A stretch of 64,000 nt of DNA from Pseudeuparius sepicola (taxonomy: Eukaryota > Arthropoda > Insecta > Coleoptera > Anthribidae), in NCBI GenBank assembly GCA_963920635.1, contig OY987299.1, forward strand, positions 119,227,373-119,291,372, in the 5' to 3' direction. Each line of letters starts with the position of its first letter. The stretch's first letter is position 1. Positions 48,117 through 60,068 of this stretch are shown here, one piece after another. Below the pieces are notes generated by a model. The model saw only the letters and a program-made list of their open reading frames with translations. It was not told where the DNA came from and ran no database searches. The position numbers were made by a program, and so were the translations under genes.

Positions 48117-50819
48117 AATTACAAAATGCCCTGATACTCCTCTGTATTTCTGAATCGATTTTCCTGAATACATCTCTGATTTCTATTCCCCCGATATGGC
48201 ATCAAGTAGAGTTCCTGGATAGGGACCAGATCGCAGAATCCTAGCATCAAGGACATTAAATATAACATGGCCTCCTACGATTTACGGCTCTCTTCGCGTC
48301 CTTTCTGGCCTGCTCATTGAAGTAGATGGCGCCACCAGCCGTACCAATTTCAAGATGGCCACCGAAGTCATTTTTGGTCATTTGTCAATTGACCGCGTTT
48401 GACTTCGAATTTTTCATAACCTAAAATTTGAGCGTCCTTCGTCTTGCATCTATCTAAAATTATGTTTAATTTATCAATAACATAATTATTATGTATCAAG
48501 CAGCTATGAGATAATCAAGCCGACAGTTACGAGAATCGAGAATCTGTGATTAAAAAGGATAGCCGATAGCCGCAAATCGATTGTTGTGTTTACGAACTCC
48601 GAAGGCGTGGGTCCGTGAGTGACTCCGTGTTTCTCCGGTCTTCGGAATCAACGTTTTGGATTTAATAGGACCTCGATTGTCTTCCGAAAAGAAGTGGAAC
48701 TTTTATTATTATTGATCTTCATGCTTAATGAGTGATGTTGACCATGGTTCACCAGTGCTTCAAAACTTATGATAATATGATCACACTAAAATAGTGAAAA
48801 ACCTACCTGAAAACCGAGCAGTTGCAAACAAAAATAATATCTGACTTGCAATGTGCTTCTTGAGTATTCTTCATGGAATATGTAGTTCATTGCTGATAGA
48901 ATGTTGAAGTAGGTATTTTATGTGTGAGTATTATCTGAGGTATTAGGTATCGTTGTTTAAACCAGAATGTTGTCAAAAGTAAGATGCCAAACTTTTATAG
49001 GTCATATTGAATCAACAGTCAACCATCTACGTGAAATCTGTGTAGGAAAATCATCAGATTCTTGATGTACCGATGGACTGAAAGATTGACGTACTTATGA
49101 AATTTTTGTTACGATGCACAAACCTAAATTGCCAGTAATGTATAGCCAAACAACAAAAATTACTGTTCCCCTTTGTGTGGGAAATATATTAGTTTGTACA
49201 TAATATAATGTTGATTACCTGTGATGATGATGTATCTAAACTTTGATTGAGAGAAGCGGGAATGACAAGACTCATTATTCCTTCTTGAAAAATGTCAGGA
49301 CTATGAACAGCAGGCTATAAATATATATATATTTTTTTACTATCAATATACTTTTATTTTGTATTTATTTTATTACAATAAAATGTAGGACTTTTTTTGC
49401 ATTTTTTCCTGGGTTTTGATTGGATCGGGAAGATGTTTTAGTACCTACTCACCCAAGATCATTGCAGTGAAAAAGGTTTGCTTTTAAAAAGTAAGAAAGA
49501 TATTTCCTATATACTTTTCAAAAGTGGGTGATGTATAGAACTTTCTGTAATTACTGGAAAAAGTCACAATAATTTAATAGCAGCTAGACTTCCCGTGGTA
49601 GTTGGTTAAAAAAACTTTACATTCAAAATGATGTGAAGAGGTCACTGTCAGAACGGTTGAAGGAAAAAAACATTTTATACAATATTTTTTTTGATACATT
49701 ACCTGCGATGGCCATAGATTCGACACTTTAGGAGGAGATTTTGGAATATTAGGACTATGTGTTACAAGGGTTATTTCTCTACAGGAGCTATTGGGATGCT
49801 GGACAGTGGTAGGCTATAAACACAAAACATACTTTTAATATGAATTATTTATTCAACTAAAAAAAACATCCCAACCAGGAAATTGGTTTTATAATTTCAA
49901 TAAGTAGTATTATATTAGAGTTATGGAGAACAAGAACACTATTTTGTTGCCTGCAACCATTGAGTGAAGGATATATGTTATATACCCTATATAAATATAT
50001 ATCCTTTACTCAATGCTGCAACTATGTAGACTTCTACATTTACCTTTACAATGTTTATATGACAAAATTATAAAATTGCTTATAAATCAATAAAGAAATT
50101 ATCATAGAAACGTTTCCATGATAATGTATAAAATATTTCAACTGTATAATAAAATTGTTTCATAGGTTTGGAACGAATTGTTAGAAGTGTTCCTTATCGC
50201 TTTATAAAACAGTTGTTTAAGCCCGGTTTCACAGAATAAATAATTACTCGTTAGTCTGTGCCGGTTCTGACGATGCAACAATATATCGGGCATCTTTTTG
50301 TTGCTGCAACTCTATTGCATGTGTGTTCACATTTGAGGTGTTTAGTGCAAGAGTGGCCCAACTCCAAAAAAATGCTTATTGTGTTAATAGTACAAGCTGC
50401 ATGGATTTTTATTAATCTATCATATGCAATATGCAATAACGGCCTATATCGATTCCTCTAAGACGCCTCTAGATGGCGCATATAATGTTACTTTGGCATA
50501 TTGCAATCTGATCATATCAGTTAGTACAAAAAAGGCCCAACATTTGCGAATCAATGACTTAGTTCGAATGTTTTGTGCAATAGCGGCCTATCTTTTAATT
50601 AGGGAGTTTTTTTTAAGATTTTAAGCTTTTCTGAACGTCGACTTAGATGTGCTTTACATCAAAAAGGTCAATGTGACACCCTTTCTAGGCATAAGAGGGG
50701 GAAGAAGGCTCCGAACAATAAGACAAGCAAAGAAAAAATTGAATCTGACATTTTTTTTCGAGTTTCCCAAGGTATCGGTCCCATTATTCAAAAAACAAAA
50801 ATCCTGACCTTTGCTACAG

Positions 50820-50959
50820 TTTGTTCAGCGAATGTTCGGCCCTACGTCACAACTCCCGCCCTTGTCTTACTCATGACTATACGACGGATATCGGTCGTAT
50901 ATTCACGAGCCAGACAAGGACAAGAGTTGTGACGTAGGGCTGAACATTCGCTGAACAAA
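50820..50959. repeat. 140-bp hairpin inside the P element
   Basis: tttgttcagcgaatgttc and ccctacgtcacaactc are repeated in inverse at the right, then the loop (tatacgacggatatcggtcg). A minimal MITE or structural element. Confidence 0.7.
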
Positions 50960-50982
50960 TTGTACTTACCCCCACCTTAAAT

Positions 50983-51237
50983 TTGTCGATAATGTACGGC
51001 CTATGCAAAAATGAAACGCACGATCCTGGGTCACTATCTGTTTCCAGGAAAAAATTATTAACTTTTCACGCACCTGTGTCTGACAGTTACAGGAGGTGGG
51101 ACGAATTTGAACAAAAAATAAAAACTGAACTCTCTGAACCAGCCTTGGCAACTTTAAAATTAAAAGCACTTGGAAAAGGAATTGCATTTGTGAAAGGTAG
51201 AGTCCACGTACTGAAATGGCGGAAAAAGACAGTCTAA
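50983..51237 (+). CDS. Unrecognised 84-codon frame in the P element
   Basis: Open frame MSIMYGLCKNETHDPGSLSV ending FVKGRVHVLKWRKKTV. Composition is protein-like (charged, balanced) compared with neighbouring frames, but it runs opposite to the THAP gene and matches no family I know. It may be an exon of a captured gene or chance. Confidence 0.2.
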   Translation: MSIMYGLCKNETHDPGSLSVSRKKLLTFHAPVSDSYRRWDEFEQKIKTELSEPALATLKLKALGKGIAFVKGRVHVLKWRKKTV

Positions 51238-52217
51238 GTCGAGTCTGTCAACTAGTTGAAGAAAGAGGCAGTGGTTGAGATATAAATTTATTATTACAAA
51301 TAATCGAATAACGAATGAGTTTATTTTATACATACATCGACATTTCCAAACGAAATACAAACACTTTTGTATCCAACAAGCAGGAAAATTAAAGCAACAA
51401 AGTATAGCAGTTTAGAAAAAAGATTTATTAGCGTATGTCCCACCATATTTGCATTATTTTTATAAAAACCTAAGGGTGACAAATTCAGTTCGGGAGGTAA
51501 AAAATAATTACGACGATGTGCTTCACTCTGTCGAAGATTCTTAACAAAGAGTTGACTAAAAAATATAAATAATGAGACACTAACAAACTGTTTATGTACC
51601 TACTTGTTTATTGTTGCCTTGTTTCTTGCTTGCGATGATGGAGAAAGTGTTTTACTTTTAGGGTTAGGTTTGTTTTTTATAAATTTACTGTGAAAATAAA
51701 TGTAGTGCACAAAACACTTTATTTGTGCAAAAGCAGCCCACCAATTTTTTTTTTCAAAAATTTATAAACTTCTTTATCTAATTTTTTCTTTATCTTCTTT
51801 ATCTAATTTTATTATATAAACTGCAACATAAAAATAGGGGGCCAAAATCATGAAATATAAACGGCGTTTTTCTCAACACTATGTTTTAATTTTTGCACTA
51901 AACGCCTCATTTAATAGTTGCATCCATTGCAGCAATTTTCTAGTAGCAAACCAGACTATTACCACAGACCTATATAGCGAAGCAAGTTACTAAAATTTGA
52001 CATCCGATTAACAATACATAAACATTTTTAACACAAAATATATAAAAAAATATATTTTTAGGGTAATAGTATTGTATTTGGTGTTAATCTTAACAATGCA
52101 GCGACACCATTTTGACATTTTTCAGTGCGTTGGCATGGAAAAACCCCTAAAAACCTACTAAAGTTGCTGCAACTTAATTGCACAAAAATAGAGCAATTAA
52201 GTTGCAGCAACTTAAGC

Positions 52218-53146
52218 ACATTTAGCTCCATACACTTCCGAAGTAAACTCATTTAGATACGTCGGAAGCGCATTTTTCTCAAGCATCGTTGCAATAACGA
52301 CCGTGTATGCTGTCCTTTTTCGGCTATGGGCGTTGCGGTATGAAAAAAGAAGTGGTAATTATTTCCAATTGTGTAACCCACCCCCGATTTTCTTGAAATG
52401 TTGGCCCTATTTTCGTCCGACATTCGGCGCCCGCCGAATGGTTAAGCCCGATTTATAAACTTTGACGTTTCCATTTGATGTTTGAAAGTTGGACATCGAA
52501 GATTAATTATTATAAACTCAAATTCCGTTAGGGATAACAACGGACCTCCTGGAGGTCCGTTTGGATAGCCAACATTTATATTTTTCCGTTGCCTCTCCGG
52601 CCAATGAAGTACCCTCTTAAGAGTCACGTGGGAGGTCACGTTTTCCCAGTTTATCAGCTGATCATCTGTATTGATTTTATGTAATATTTTTAATATTAAT
52701 TATCCAAAATAACGATACAAAGTAATTAACAAAATGTATTTAGAGTTGCAAAATCAGAGTATTGAAATCGAACGACTTCGCTCAGATGACGATTGTTGTT
52801 CTATGCATTATTTTTCTGGCGTTGATAACACACAGGTGTACAGAAAATTCTAAACGGAATGGAAAAGTTTATGGCAACAGCAGCTGCATCAGCGTCAAAC
52901 GGAAACTTCGAAGTTTATAAATCCGGCTTTTTTACAGCGCCGAACGTCGAGCGAAAATAGGGGGTCCCTAGCCAAAATTACACATTATACACTATTGGAA
53001 ATAATTACCACTTATTTTTTCATACCGCAGCGCCCATCGCCGAAAAAGTAGGGCATACACGCACCTTATTGCAACGATGCTTAAAAAAAATACACTTCCG
53101 ACGTATCTAAAATCAGTTTACTTCGGACGTGTATGGAGTTAAATGT
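52218..53146. mobile_element. Nested fold-back element in the P element
   Basis: Ends acatttagctccatacactt and inverse (53146). Both arms carry cggaagcgcatttttc-like, gcatcgttgcaataa and cataccgcagcgcccat motifs. A related copy lies at 59200-59470 in the r2d2 intron, and part at 45575-45630. A second inverted pair (ccgatttataaactt) is inside. Confidence 0.65.
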
Positions 53147-54654
53147 ACGTCCAAAGAATTCACGTCACTCAACTTGCCAATGAGAACGCAAGACGTATAA
53201 CTTTCATATACGTCGGACGTATAAATAGCCACTTCCTTATTTAATTATTTAAACGAAGCATTTTTTTGCAATTCCAATATTAAAGTTACACATGATCATC
53301 AATTTCTGAATGCATCAAACAGGCTTCTCATCTGTCTCTGAAACTGATGTGCACATCAACTATCGTGAAAAGATATCTAATATACATTGGTACTAATATA
53401 GGACATAAAGAGCATACATAGGGTATACACATCACAGTCCACATCTCGGTCCACATATTTCGTGATATTTCTTTACAAAATGTATCCTAGCTCTTCTTCC
53501 AAGCAGATACAATATTCATTGTGCTTGTTAAGTAGAAATTCGGGTAGAACTTACACTAGGTATGTAGTATGTTATATAAAACCAGCTTGGTATTATCGTT
53601 GGCCATTTACACCGACACTAAAAATTAAAATTATTATAAAAAATATACCTACTCACCTCTGCAAAAATGGTGGGAATTGAATTTGGCTTCAATTTCCTCA
53701 TGTGGTTTTTGCATATTCTAAAGCTGTCTTTTTTAAAATGTCCAGAACAGATAAACAAGCCATCCGCTTGTTTTATAGGATGAATAAATGTTCCTACACA
53801 CAAAAACTGATTTTAAACACAATACCATTATTTTAAAATTATACCTGTTCCAGCACTAATAGCTTCGACCCAAGTTTTAAGTTGAATGCTCTTTACTCGG
53901 GAATTCAAATAAGGGCAATTGCTTAAAGCGACAATTCGCCACGGAACACAACCTCGGCATTATTTACAATATGAGGGAGGACCCCTGTAAAAAGAACCCA
54001 GCTTTTAATAAATTCAAAACACCCCTCACATTCGCTCACTAGTCCAAAAAAACGGCAAACGGCTCCGGTATGGTATTCTGTGAAATTCGCTAAAACACTA
54101 ACACAAACAAGAAACAACACACTAAAACCAGAGAACAAGCTAAAACTATTTAAAATTAAAATCTTTTAATTTTAATCCGTAAACAACAACAGGCCAGCAG
54201 GGAATATGAAACTCGCCCTTTGACAACAGCCAGTTTATTTCTGACATAAGCAGACATAACCTTTATTATTTGGTGTTTGACAGGAGTACGCCTCGTGGCT
54301 CCGTCTTGCGGTCAACTCTCGAAGTACGCGAACGGGTTTTTTCGTTCGAATGAGCAGGCCAGAAAGGACGCGAAGAGAGCCGTAAATCGTAGGAGGCCAT
54401 GAAATATAAAATATCTTTTTATCTGCTCTATTTATAGCGTTGATAGGGTCAATGGTGAAAACCTAGCCCAAAAAGGAAAGAAGAAGAAGAAGATGATGTT
54501 TATAGAAAGGTTAGGTGTAATGTTTTTTTAGTTTAGGTTTTTTTTGTTTCTGAGGGTAACCTATATATTTTGTGTCTGAGGGTGTTTGAAGAGTGAAGAG
54601 TATTATCTGTCTGTCTCTTCTGGTGCCAGAGTGATTCAAATTCAAAGATTCTTG

Positions 54655-54932
54655 GTGAGTTCTTGTTTCACTTCCATTTCTCTGTGGATTATTTTCAGCC
54701 AGGGAAGCTTGGGTTTTATTTTTTATTAGGTAAAAAAAACAATATTTGTTGAGACTAATCAGTCACATAAGTCCTCTCTGTTAGCACACAGCATAGAAAA
54801 CCATTATACAGAATTTTGTTATAGGCAGAATGTTACAAATTTTGTAGTTTACTCACATTTACATTTTGTAGTAGTTGCCCACTCGAGACACCACACAGGA
54901 TTATTTCTACGCCTAGTTTATTGTGTTTTCAG
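54655..54932 (+). other. 5'-UTR intron of r2d2-like gene (inferred)
   Basis: A good donor (cttg|gtgagt) follows 54654, and a polypyrimidine tract with AG ends at 54932, six bases before the start codon. This suggests an untranslated leader exon ending at 54654, spliced to the first coding exon. The leader start cannot be placed. Inferred only from splice-site quality. Confidence 0.4.
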
Positions 54933-54937
54933 TTGAC

Positions 54938-55097
54938 ATGGCACCACCACAAGCAAAAACCCCTGTGATGGTTCTGCAGGAGTTGACTGTCAAAAATAAA
55001 TGGGCGCCACCTAATTATAACATTGTTCATTGCATCCAGGGCACCCACAGCAACAGATTCGACTACAAGGTGTATGTTCATGGGATTACAGGACATG
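54938..55097 (+). CDS. r2d2: R2D2/Loquacious-type dsRNA-binding protein, coding exon 1
   Basis: The exon encodes residues 1-53 and the first base of codon 54, opening MAPPQAKTPVMVLQEL. KTPVxVLQEL is the usual start of the first double-stranded-RNA-binding domain (dsRBD) in the TRBP/PACT/Loquacious/R2D2 family, helix 1 contacting dsRNA. The GTHxxxFxYxVxV beta-strand pattern follows. The start is chosen because the ATG comes right after a splice acceptor and the family motif starts within a few residues. The exon ends in phase 1 at a GT donor (acatg|gtcagt). Family proteins partner Dicer and load small RNAs into Argonaute in the cytoplasm; in insects R2D2 partners Dicer-2 in the siRNA/antiviral pathway. 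R2D2 is preferred over Loquacious because dsRBD2 directly follows a short linker, but Loquacious is not excluded. Confidence 0.75.
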
Positions 55098-55147
55098 GTC
55101 AGTAGAAAAATATTTGATAGTTATGTCCCTATGTCAAGGTGACCAAC

Positions 55148-55733
55148 TCCTGGCTTAGTGAAGGGACCATTCGAATACCAATAATCGAAGTATTCGATTC
55201 TGGGGTGCATTCGAATGCATTCGATTCTCAACGAAGTATTCGAATACTAAAAATAATCGAAGCGAGAGGAATCCTCGAATGCTGAATCGGAATGAATCGA
55301 CACACTTCGCGTTAATTCGGAATATTCGCGAGGCCGCGACCGCCTGTCAATTATCGATTATGTCCAGCAAAGAGCAAAAAATATCAGGCTTTGTATTTAT
55401 GTCTCTGGTCTCTGTCATTTAAAAATATGCCAGAAGAGTACAAACCACTGTCCTATATCGTCAAATTTGCAAGATGTGTAGATATCAAGATTTTCAAGAT
55501 AAAACAAACTAGAGAACAGAAAACTAATTTGAATTCAAAATGAGAGCCTCCTCCGAGACTGAAAACCGAGATGTCCGAGTCCGAGACTGAAAAACTCGAG
55601 ACCGAGACTCGAGCTCTCGAAACTTGAATAATTGGATTCTTTGTATTCGGATAATCATTCGATTCTCAAAAGTATTCGAATGCAAGATATTCGATTCTGA
55701 AAATCATCCGATTCTCCCTTCACTATCCTGGCT
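55148..55733. mobile_element. hAT-type MITE in r2d2 intron, perfect 8-bp duplication
   Basis: Element 55156-55725 (570 bp) begins tagtgaaggga and ends with its inverse; tcctggct stands on both sides. The inside is dominated by attcgaatgcattcgat-like repeats. Confidence 0.85.
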
Positions 55734-55986
55734 GACGAAAACCGGGACAGTAGTTAGGTACCCAGCAATTTTTTACCTATAATATGCAACTGTCAAGTTT
55801 TGTAGTTTAATCAATTTATGGTTTTTATTAGAATAATTGATCTGGTTCGTGATTTTAACCAATAAATACCACCCAAGGGAAACAAAAAAGAATTTGTGAT
55901 CAAGTAATATAACAAAAATAAAATTAACGCAAAGCCACAGGCTTGGGTACATAAATTTAAAAAACAAATACTGGCTGTTTACAATA

Positions 55987-56663
55987 TACAGGGTGTCCCA
56001 GGATAAGTGAGCCAATAGGTGTAAAAGACAAAAAAATTTCGTGTTCAAATTTGATTGTTTGTGGTTCTGATTTGCTTGACTGGAAACTAATTTTTAGCAT
56101 ATTTTCGTTTTTGAAAAATCAAGATGGCGTCGACAGCGACTATTTATTTATTTTCATTGTAGGTGAAGTGCCTTTTCCTTTAAAGATAACAAAAAATTTC
56201 ATTAAGAAAAGTTGTTCCCAATTAAAATTACCCCAGGGTACCCAATTTTGGAATGATCGGCCTACTTTGTTTTTTCCACTTTTTTCTTTTTCTAACACAC
56301 TAAAGAAAAAATGAAAAAAATTAAGTAGGCTGATTGTCTCAGAATTTGGTACACGGCGATAAGTGTTAATACCAAACAACTTTTTCTCATAAAATTTTTC
56401 GATTCCTTGTATTTAGAAGCCACTTTAGCGCGTTAGAAAAAGAAAAGAGTGGGAAAAACAAAGTAGGCCGATCTTTCCAAAATTTGGTACCAGGTGGTAA
56501 CTTTTAATTGAGAACAACTTTTCCTACTGAAATTTTTCGCTGTCTTTAAAGGAAAAGGCACTCACCTACAATGAAAAGGTCAGAACCTCAAACGATCAAA
56601 TTTGAACTCGAAATTGTTTTGCCTTTTACATCTATTGGCTCACTTATCCTGGGACACCCTGTA
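55987..56663. mobile_element. Fold-back mariner-type MITE in r2d2 intron
   Basis: Element 55989-56661, TA-flanked, ends cagggtgtcccaggataagt and inverse; palindromic through most of its length. Confidence 0.88.
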
Positions 56664-56852
56664 GGTAACTTTCTACCTATGCTAATAAAATAAGTAAATT
56701 ATTAACATTAACATTAATATTATTTTGCTTACTAAATTAATGTTAAGTGACCCAGAAATTTGTTACATATACATATATAAAAGTCGGTGTACATCTTGTG
56801 CTCTCATTGGCGAGTTGAGCCCAAAGGGGGTAAGTATGTCTAACAACAATTT

Positions 56853-57146
56853 AAGAGGGGGTTGCCGACAGCAAAAGTGACGTTAGATTTCGTATTTTTT
56901 TAAGTTGTATAGCATAAAATCTAATAACATTTTTCCTGGCAAAAATTTAGTACAAACATCCCTGTCTTCATTTTAATCATAAGATCTCACAAGCAGTCTT
57001 TTATTTTATAGGTTATGATTAAAATGAAGACAGAGATGTTTATACTAAATTTTTGCCAGGTAAAATGTTATTAGATTTTATGCTATAGGTACAACCTAAA
57101 AAAATTCGAAATCTAACGTCACTTTCGCTGTCGGCAACTCCCTCTT
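56853..57146. repeat. Long hairpin in r2d2 intron
   Basis: Arms of about 125 bp (gttgccgacagc ... cattttaatcataa and inverse) around a short loop. Nearly perfect. Confidence 0.82.
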
Positions 57147-57766
57147 GTTATGAACACCTTTGTGTTTATTTTAATCCCTTATCTATGGTAACAAATTCTT
57201 TAACACAATACGTGTGTATATATTATTGGGCTTCTTCTTCTTCTTTCCTTTTTTGGCCTAGGTTTTCACCATTGACCCAGTGTCGGTGTTTGTTTCACCA
57301 CCTTTACTTGTCCAAGGAATACCGTCTGGATTTAATCCATGACCCCTCGAACTACACTCTTGATTGTACTTATGTGCAATAGTTTAAAATTTCTACGTAC
57401 GAACTGAATTAGTAAACGTACCAACACAGGATAAGACCCTTCTCGCTCCCGAGCACCAGAGGAGCTACACACAAAACCCGAAATGGTACCTCGGATGATA
57501 GTAGGAGAACCAGTTACTTAAAAGATGGGATGTCTATGTCAATTTTCAAAGTCAAAATAAATAACAATGGGGGAAATATATAAGATATGGGATTAGAGAG
57601 GAGAAATACAGTTTGAGCTAATTGAACGTATTAGATATGTATATAATTTTAGTTATATATGAATTAGAAGATCTTGAATGTCATATCATGACAAGGGACC
57701 TACTTTTAAGATTTGATTCTTACCTATCTAACCGATAAGACTAATAATTAGAAAATAATAGTTATT

Positions 57767-57889
57767 TATGTACCAAGGCACTGAAGTTCAACTTTTTATG
57801 ACTCATGTGGAGTTTAGTTGCTGAGGCCTCTGGCCGAGGCAAATAAACCACATGAGTCATAAAAAGAACTTCAGTGTCGAGGTACATAA
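57767..57889. repeat. Hairpin MITE in r2d2 intron
   Basis: ttatgtacc, aaggcactgaag and atgactcatgtgg match in inverse around gaggcctctggccgaggc. Confidence 0.75.
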
Positions 57890-57904
57890 TATATTATATT
57901 TTTC

Positions 57905-58013
57905 TTGAAATCGGAAAAAAAAATGTTTTATTAGGCAAGAAAATAATAATAAGGAATCACCCGTCCACGAACCGACTACGTGCGGCGTTGCTTGACTTTA
58001 CCGATCGCTCTAC
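57905..58013 (-). repeat. 5S-rRNA-derived SINE (SINE3-type) head
   Basis: On the minus strand, cgatcggtaaagtcaagcaa followed by cgccgcacgtagtcggttcg and tggacgggtgatt follows the order of the 5S rRNA internal promoter region (CGATCACCGAAATTAAGCA ... GGTTAGTACTTGGATGGGTGACC). The tail is AT-rich. Extent of the body uncertain. Confidence 0.55.
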
Positions 58014-58259
58014 CTAGGACAAGTATAATGATGTACGGCACCTTCTGACAGAAAAACCAAACTGCTGCTTCTTGTGCAGCCTACACAACAAATCTATTGA
58101 TTTTCAAATTTACTAAAATATGTATACTGAAGGATTGCGCTTCTATAGGAAACAATTTCGCAATGTGTACGAAAAGTTAAATGAGCCTTTATCGGCCGGG
58201 TTTTGAATATTTGGTCACTTTTGACGGGCGATTTCGCCGCGTCTGACATTTGATGTTTA

Positions 58260-59527
58260 CATCTCGCCAAGGCCTACTTATTGAAAAAAATCGTACAATA
58301 ATGGGCTACATTATTGTACGATTTCTGTGCTTTTAATGACGATTTTGGGACATTTTAATGCCGATTTCAAGAAAACATAATTACTATACTAAGATTGGTT
58401 TTCTCACAGACCTATATAAGCGGAGCTATATATAGGTCTGTGGTTTTATTAATCACTGAAATTACTGAGGAAACGTCTTTAATTCAACATTTAAGGTTAT
58501 CCACGTTATTGCTAAGACCATTACAATTCCATTGAAGGTTTTTGAACTGTGAATATCTGGTTATTGATGCTTTCACTTGTAAGTTTCGAGATAAAGTTTA
58601 TGACCGATTGCTTGTAAATTATTGGCTTGTTGTTTCGATTTTTAATAAAAAAATTGAAGAAAACATTTTTCGTAAAAAAAACCTGCAGATACCCCTTTTA
58701 CGGTTAGGAAAAGTTGAGTGTTGCTATGCTAGAATGCAGTTACTACAAAACGTTTGAGAAACTGCTTATTTATTCATAAAATGAAAGTAATGCTATGTTA
58801 TAACAAAAATTATTTATCTTATTCATTATTATTTTGTTCTTCTGGAGGTTGTACAATATGTATGCCTTTCAAAAATCTAACCTATTTCTAGGCATAACAG
58901 AGTTATCAGATTCTAAACGATCTAGCTGTAAGTCAGGTATAACGGTATTCTAGGCATTTTTAGACGTAACTCTGAAATGAAATCATACAGATACCACATT
59001 TTTTGTTTAGTTATGTTAGTTACGACCACCGAACATTCAAACATATAGTTCAGTGGTTACGGCTAAAAGGCTTAAAATAAAGGACTGCTTGAGTAGATAC
59101 CCCCAATTTCAAATTAGAAAATAAAATATTTGGACATCAAATACGTAAATAATAGCTTAGTATAAGAGGCAAAATATATATTTGGGCTTAGTGCGGCAGC
59201 ATTTAACTCCATACACGTCAGAAGTAAACTTATTTGAAGATAAGTCAGAAGTGCATTTTTCTCACGCGCCATGACAATAAGGAGCGTATGACCTTCTTTT
59301 TTGGTAAAAGGCGCTGCCATATGGAAAAGGGGGCGTTCGCACCATACTGTGGCAGTCGGCAGCGATGGGCGCTGACATATGAAACAAGAAGAGGGCATAC
59401 ACCCCATGTTGTGGAAGTCGGTAGCGATGGGTACTGCTGTATGAAAAAAGAATATCGAAATACAGAAAGTATTATAAATGCACTTCCAACGTATCAACAT
59501 TTATAATAATTTCTGTATTTCACTTTT
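58260..59527. other. Intronic non-coding sequence with hairpins
   Basis: Hairpins at about 58290-58323 (cgtacaataatg and inverse) and 58410-58442 (acagacctatata and inverse). 59200-59470 is a diverged copy of the 52218-53146 repeat. No exon recognised. Confidence 0.5.
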
Positions 59528-60068
59528 CTCACTTATGCCATGTTCACCGTATGATTTCTTATACTATTCCGACCTCAAAAACCCAAAGGCATAAGTGTAG
59601 CGTGTGGAAAAAGGGTTGAATTAAGGGTTTGGCAGATCACACAAAAAATGACTTGGTTTACTGAATCCGTCAGTTATGCCGTTCGAAATGATGAAAACTT
59701 ATATCCTCACTAGCCCAAAATTGATCAACTGATTTTGTCAGGGATAAAATAAATTGCAATAAAACTTTCTATAGTTTCAGAGGCATAAGTGCAGAAATCA
59801 GGTGACGAAAAAAACAATTTTTCCGAATTATTTTCCAAAAGTGCATTTTTCTCCACGCGTCACTTCTGCCAATCAATTTTTGGGCTAGTGAGGATATAAG
59901 TTTTCATCATTTCGAACGGCATAACTGACGGAGTCAGTAACCCAAGAATTTTTTGTGTGATCTGCCAAACCCTTAATTCAACCCTTTTTCCAACGCTACA
60001 CTTATGCCTTTGGGTTTTCGAGGTCGGAATAGTATAAGAAATCATACGGTGAACATGGCATAAGTGAG
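59528..60068. mobile_element. Fold-back element in r2d2 intron
   Basis: Arms of about 200 bp start ctcacttatgccatgttcac and end in inverse at 60068; inner blocks (ccaaaggcataagtgtagcg, gggtttggcagatcacac) match in inverse order. Confidence 0.82.

Larger units (their letters stand above)
49054..53960 (-). pseudogene. THAP-domain gene of the P element, possibly repressor-like, frameshifted
   Basis: Exon 1 (53960-53845) starts MPRLCSVANC (zinc ligands C5 and C10) and LFEFPSKEH, then a one-base frameshift near 53888 before QLKTWVEAISAGT. Exon 2 (53793-53657) supplies TFIHPIKQADGLFICSGHF (C-x2-H ligands) and LKPNSIPTIF, the THAP closing box. Exons 3 (49813-49703, 37 codons) and 4 (49314-49219, 32 codons) are both phase 0 with tag|CCT acceptors and CAG|gtaat donors, encoding Ser/Pro-rich linker. 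A possible last exon at 49077 adds SIGTSRI and a stop. The product would be a THAP DNA-binding protein of about 170 residues without a catalytic domain. The exon chain is inferred. Confidence 0.6.
48258..54409 (-). mobile_element. P-superfamily transposon, 6.1 kb
   Basis: 48266-54401 is bounded by perfect 53-bp TIRs starting catggcctcctacgatttac, and both sides carry aaatataa, a perfect 8-bp target duplication. CATG-start ends plus 8-bp duplication match the P superfamily, and the element encodes a THAP domain on the minus strand as P transposases do. No RNase-H-like catalytic region was recognised. It holds several later insertions or hairpins: 50820-50959, 52157-52215 and 52218-53146. Confidence 0.88.
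54450..57285. repeat. Inverted dispersed repeat around r2d2 exon 1
   Basis: gggtcaatggtgaaaaccta followed by (gaa)n at 54447-54495 recurs in inverse at 57229-57283. Fragments of one interspersed repeat lie on both sides of exon 1 in opposite orientation. Confidence 0.6.

Noticed and set aside
58542..59500. Frames of 71-128 codons in the r2d2 intron
   Set aside because: They overlap a dispersed repeat (59200-59470) or AT-rich intron; no domain or splice support.
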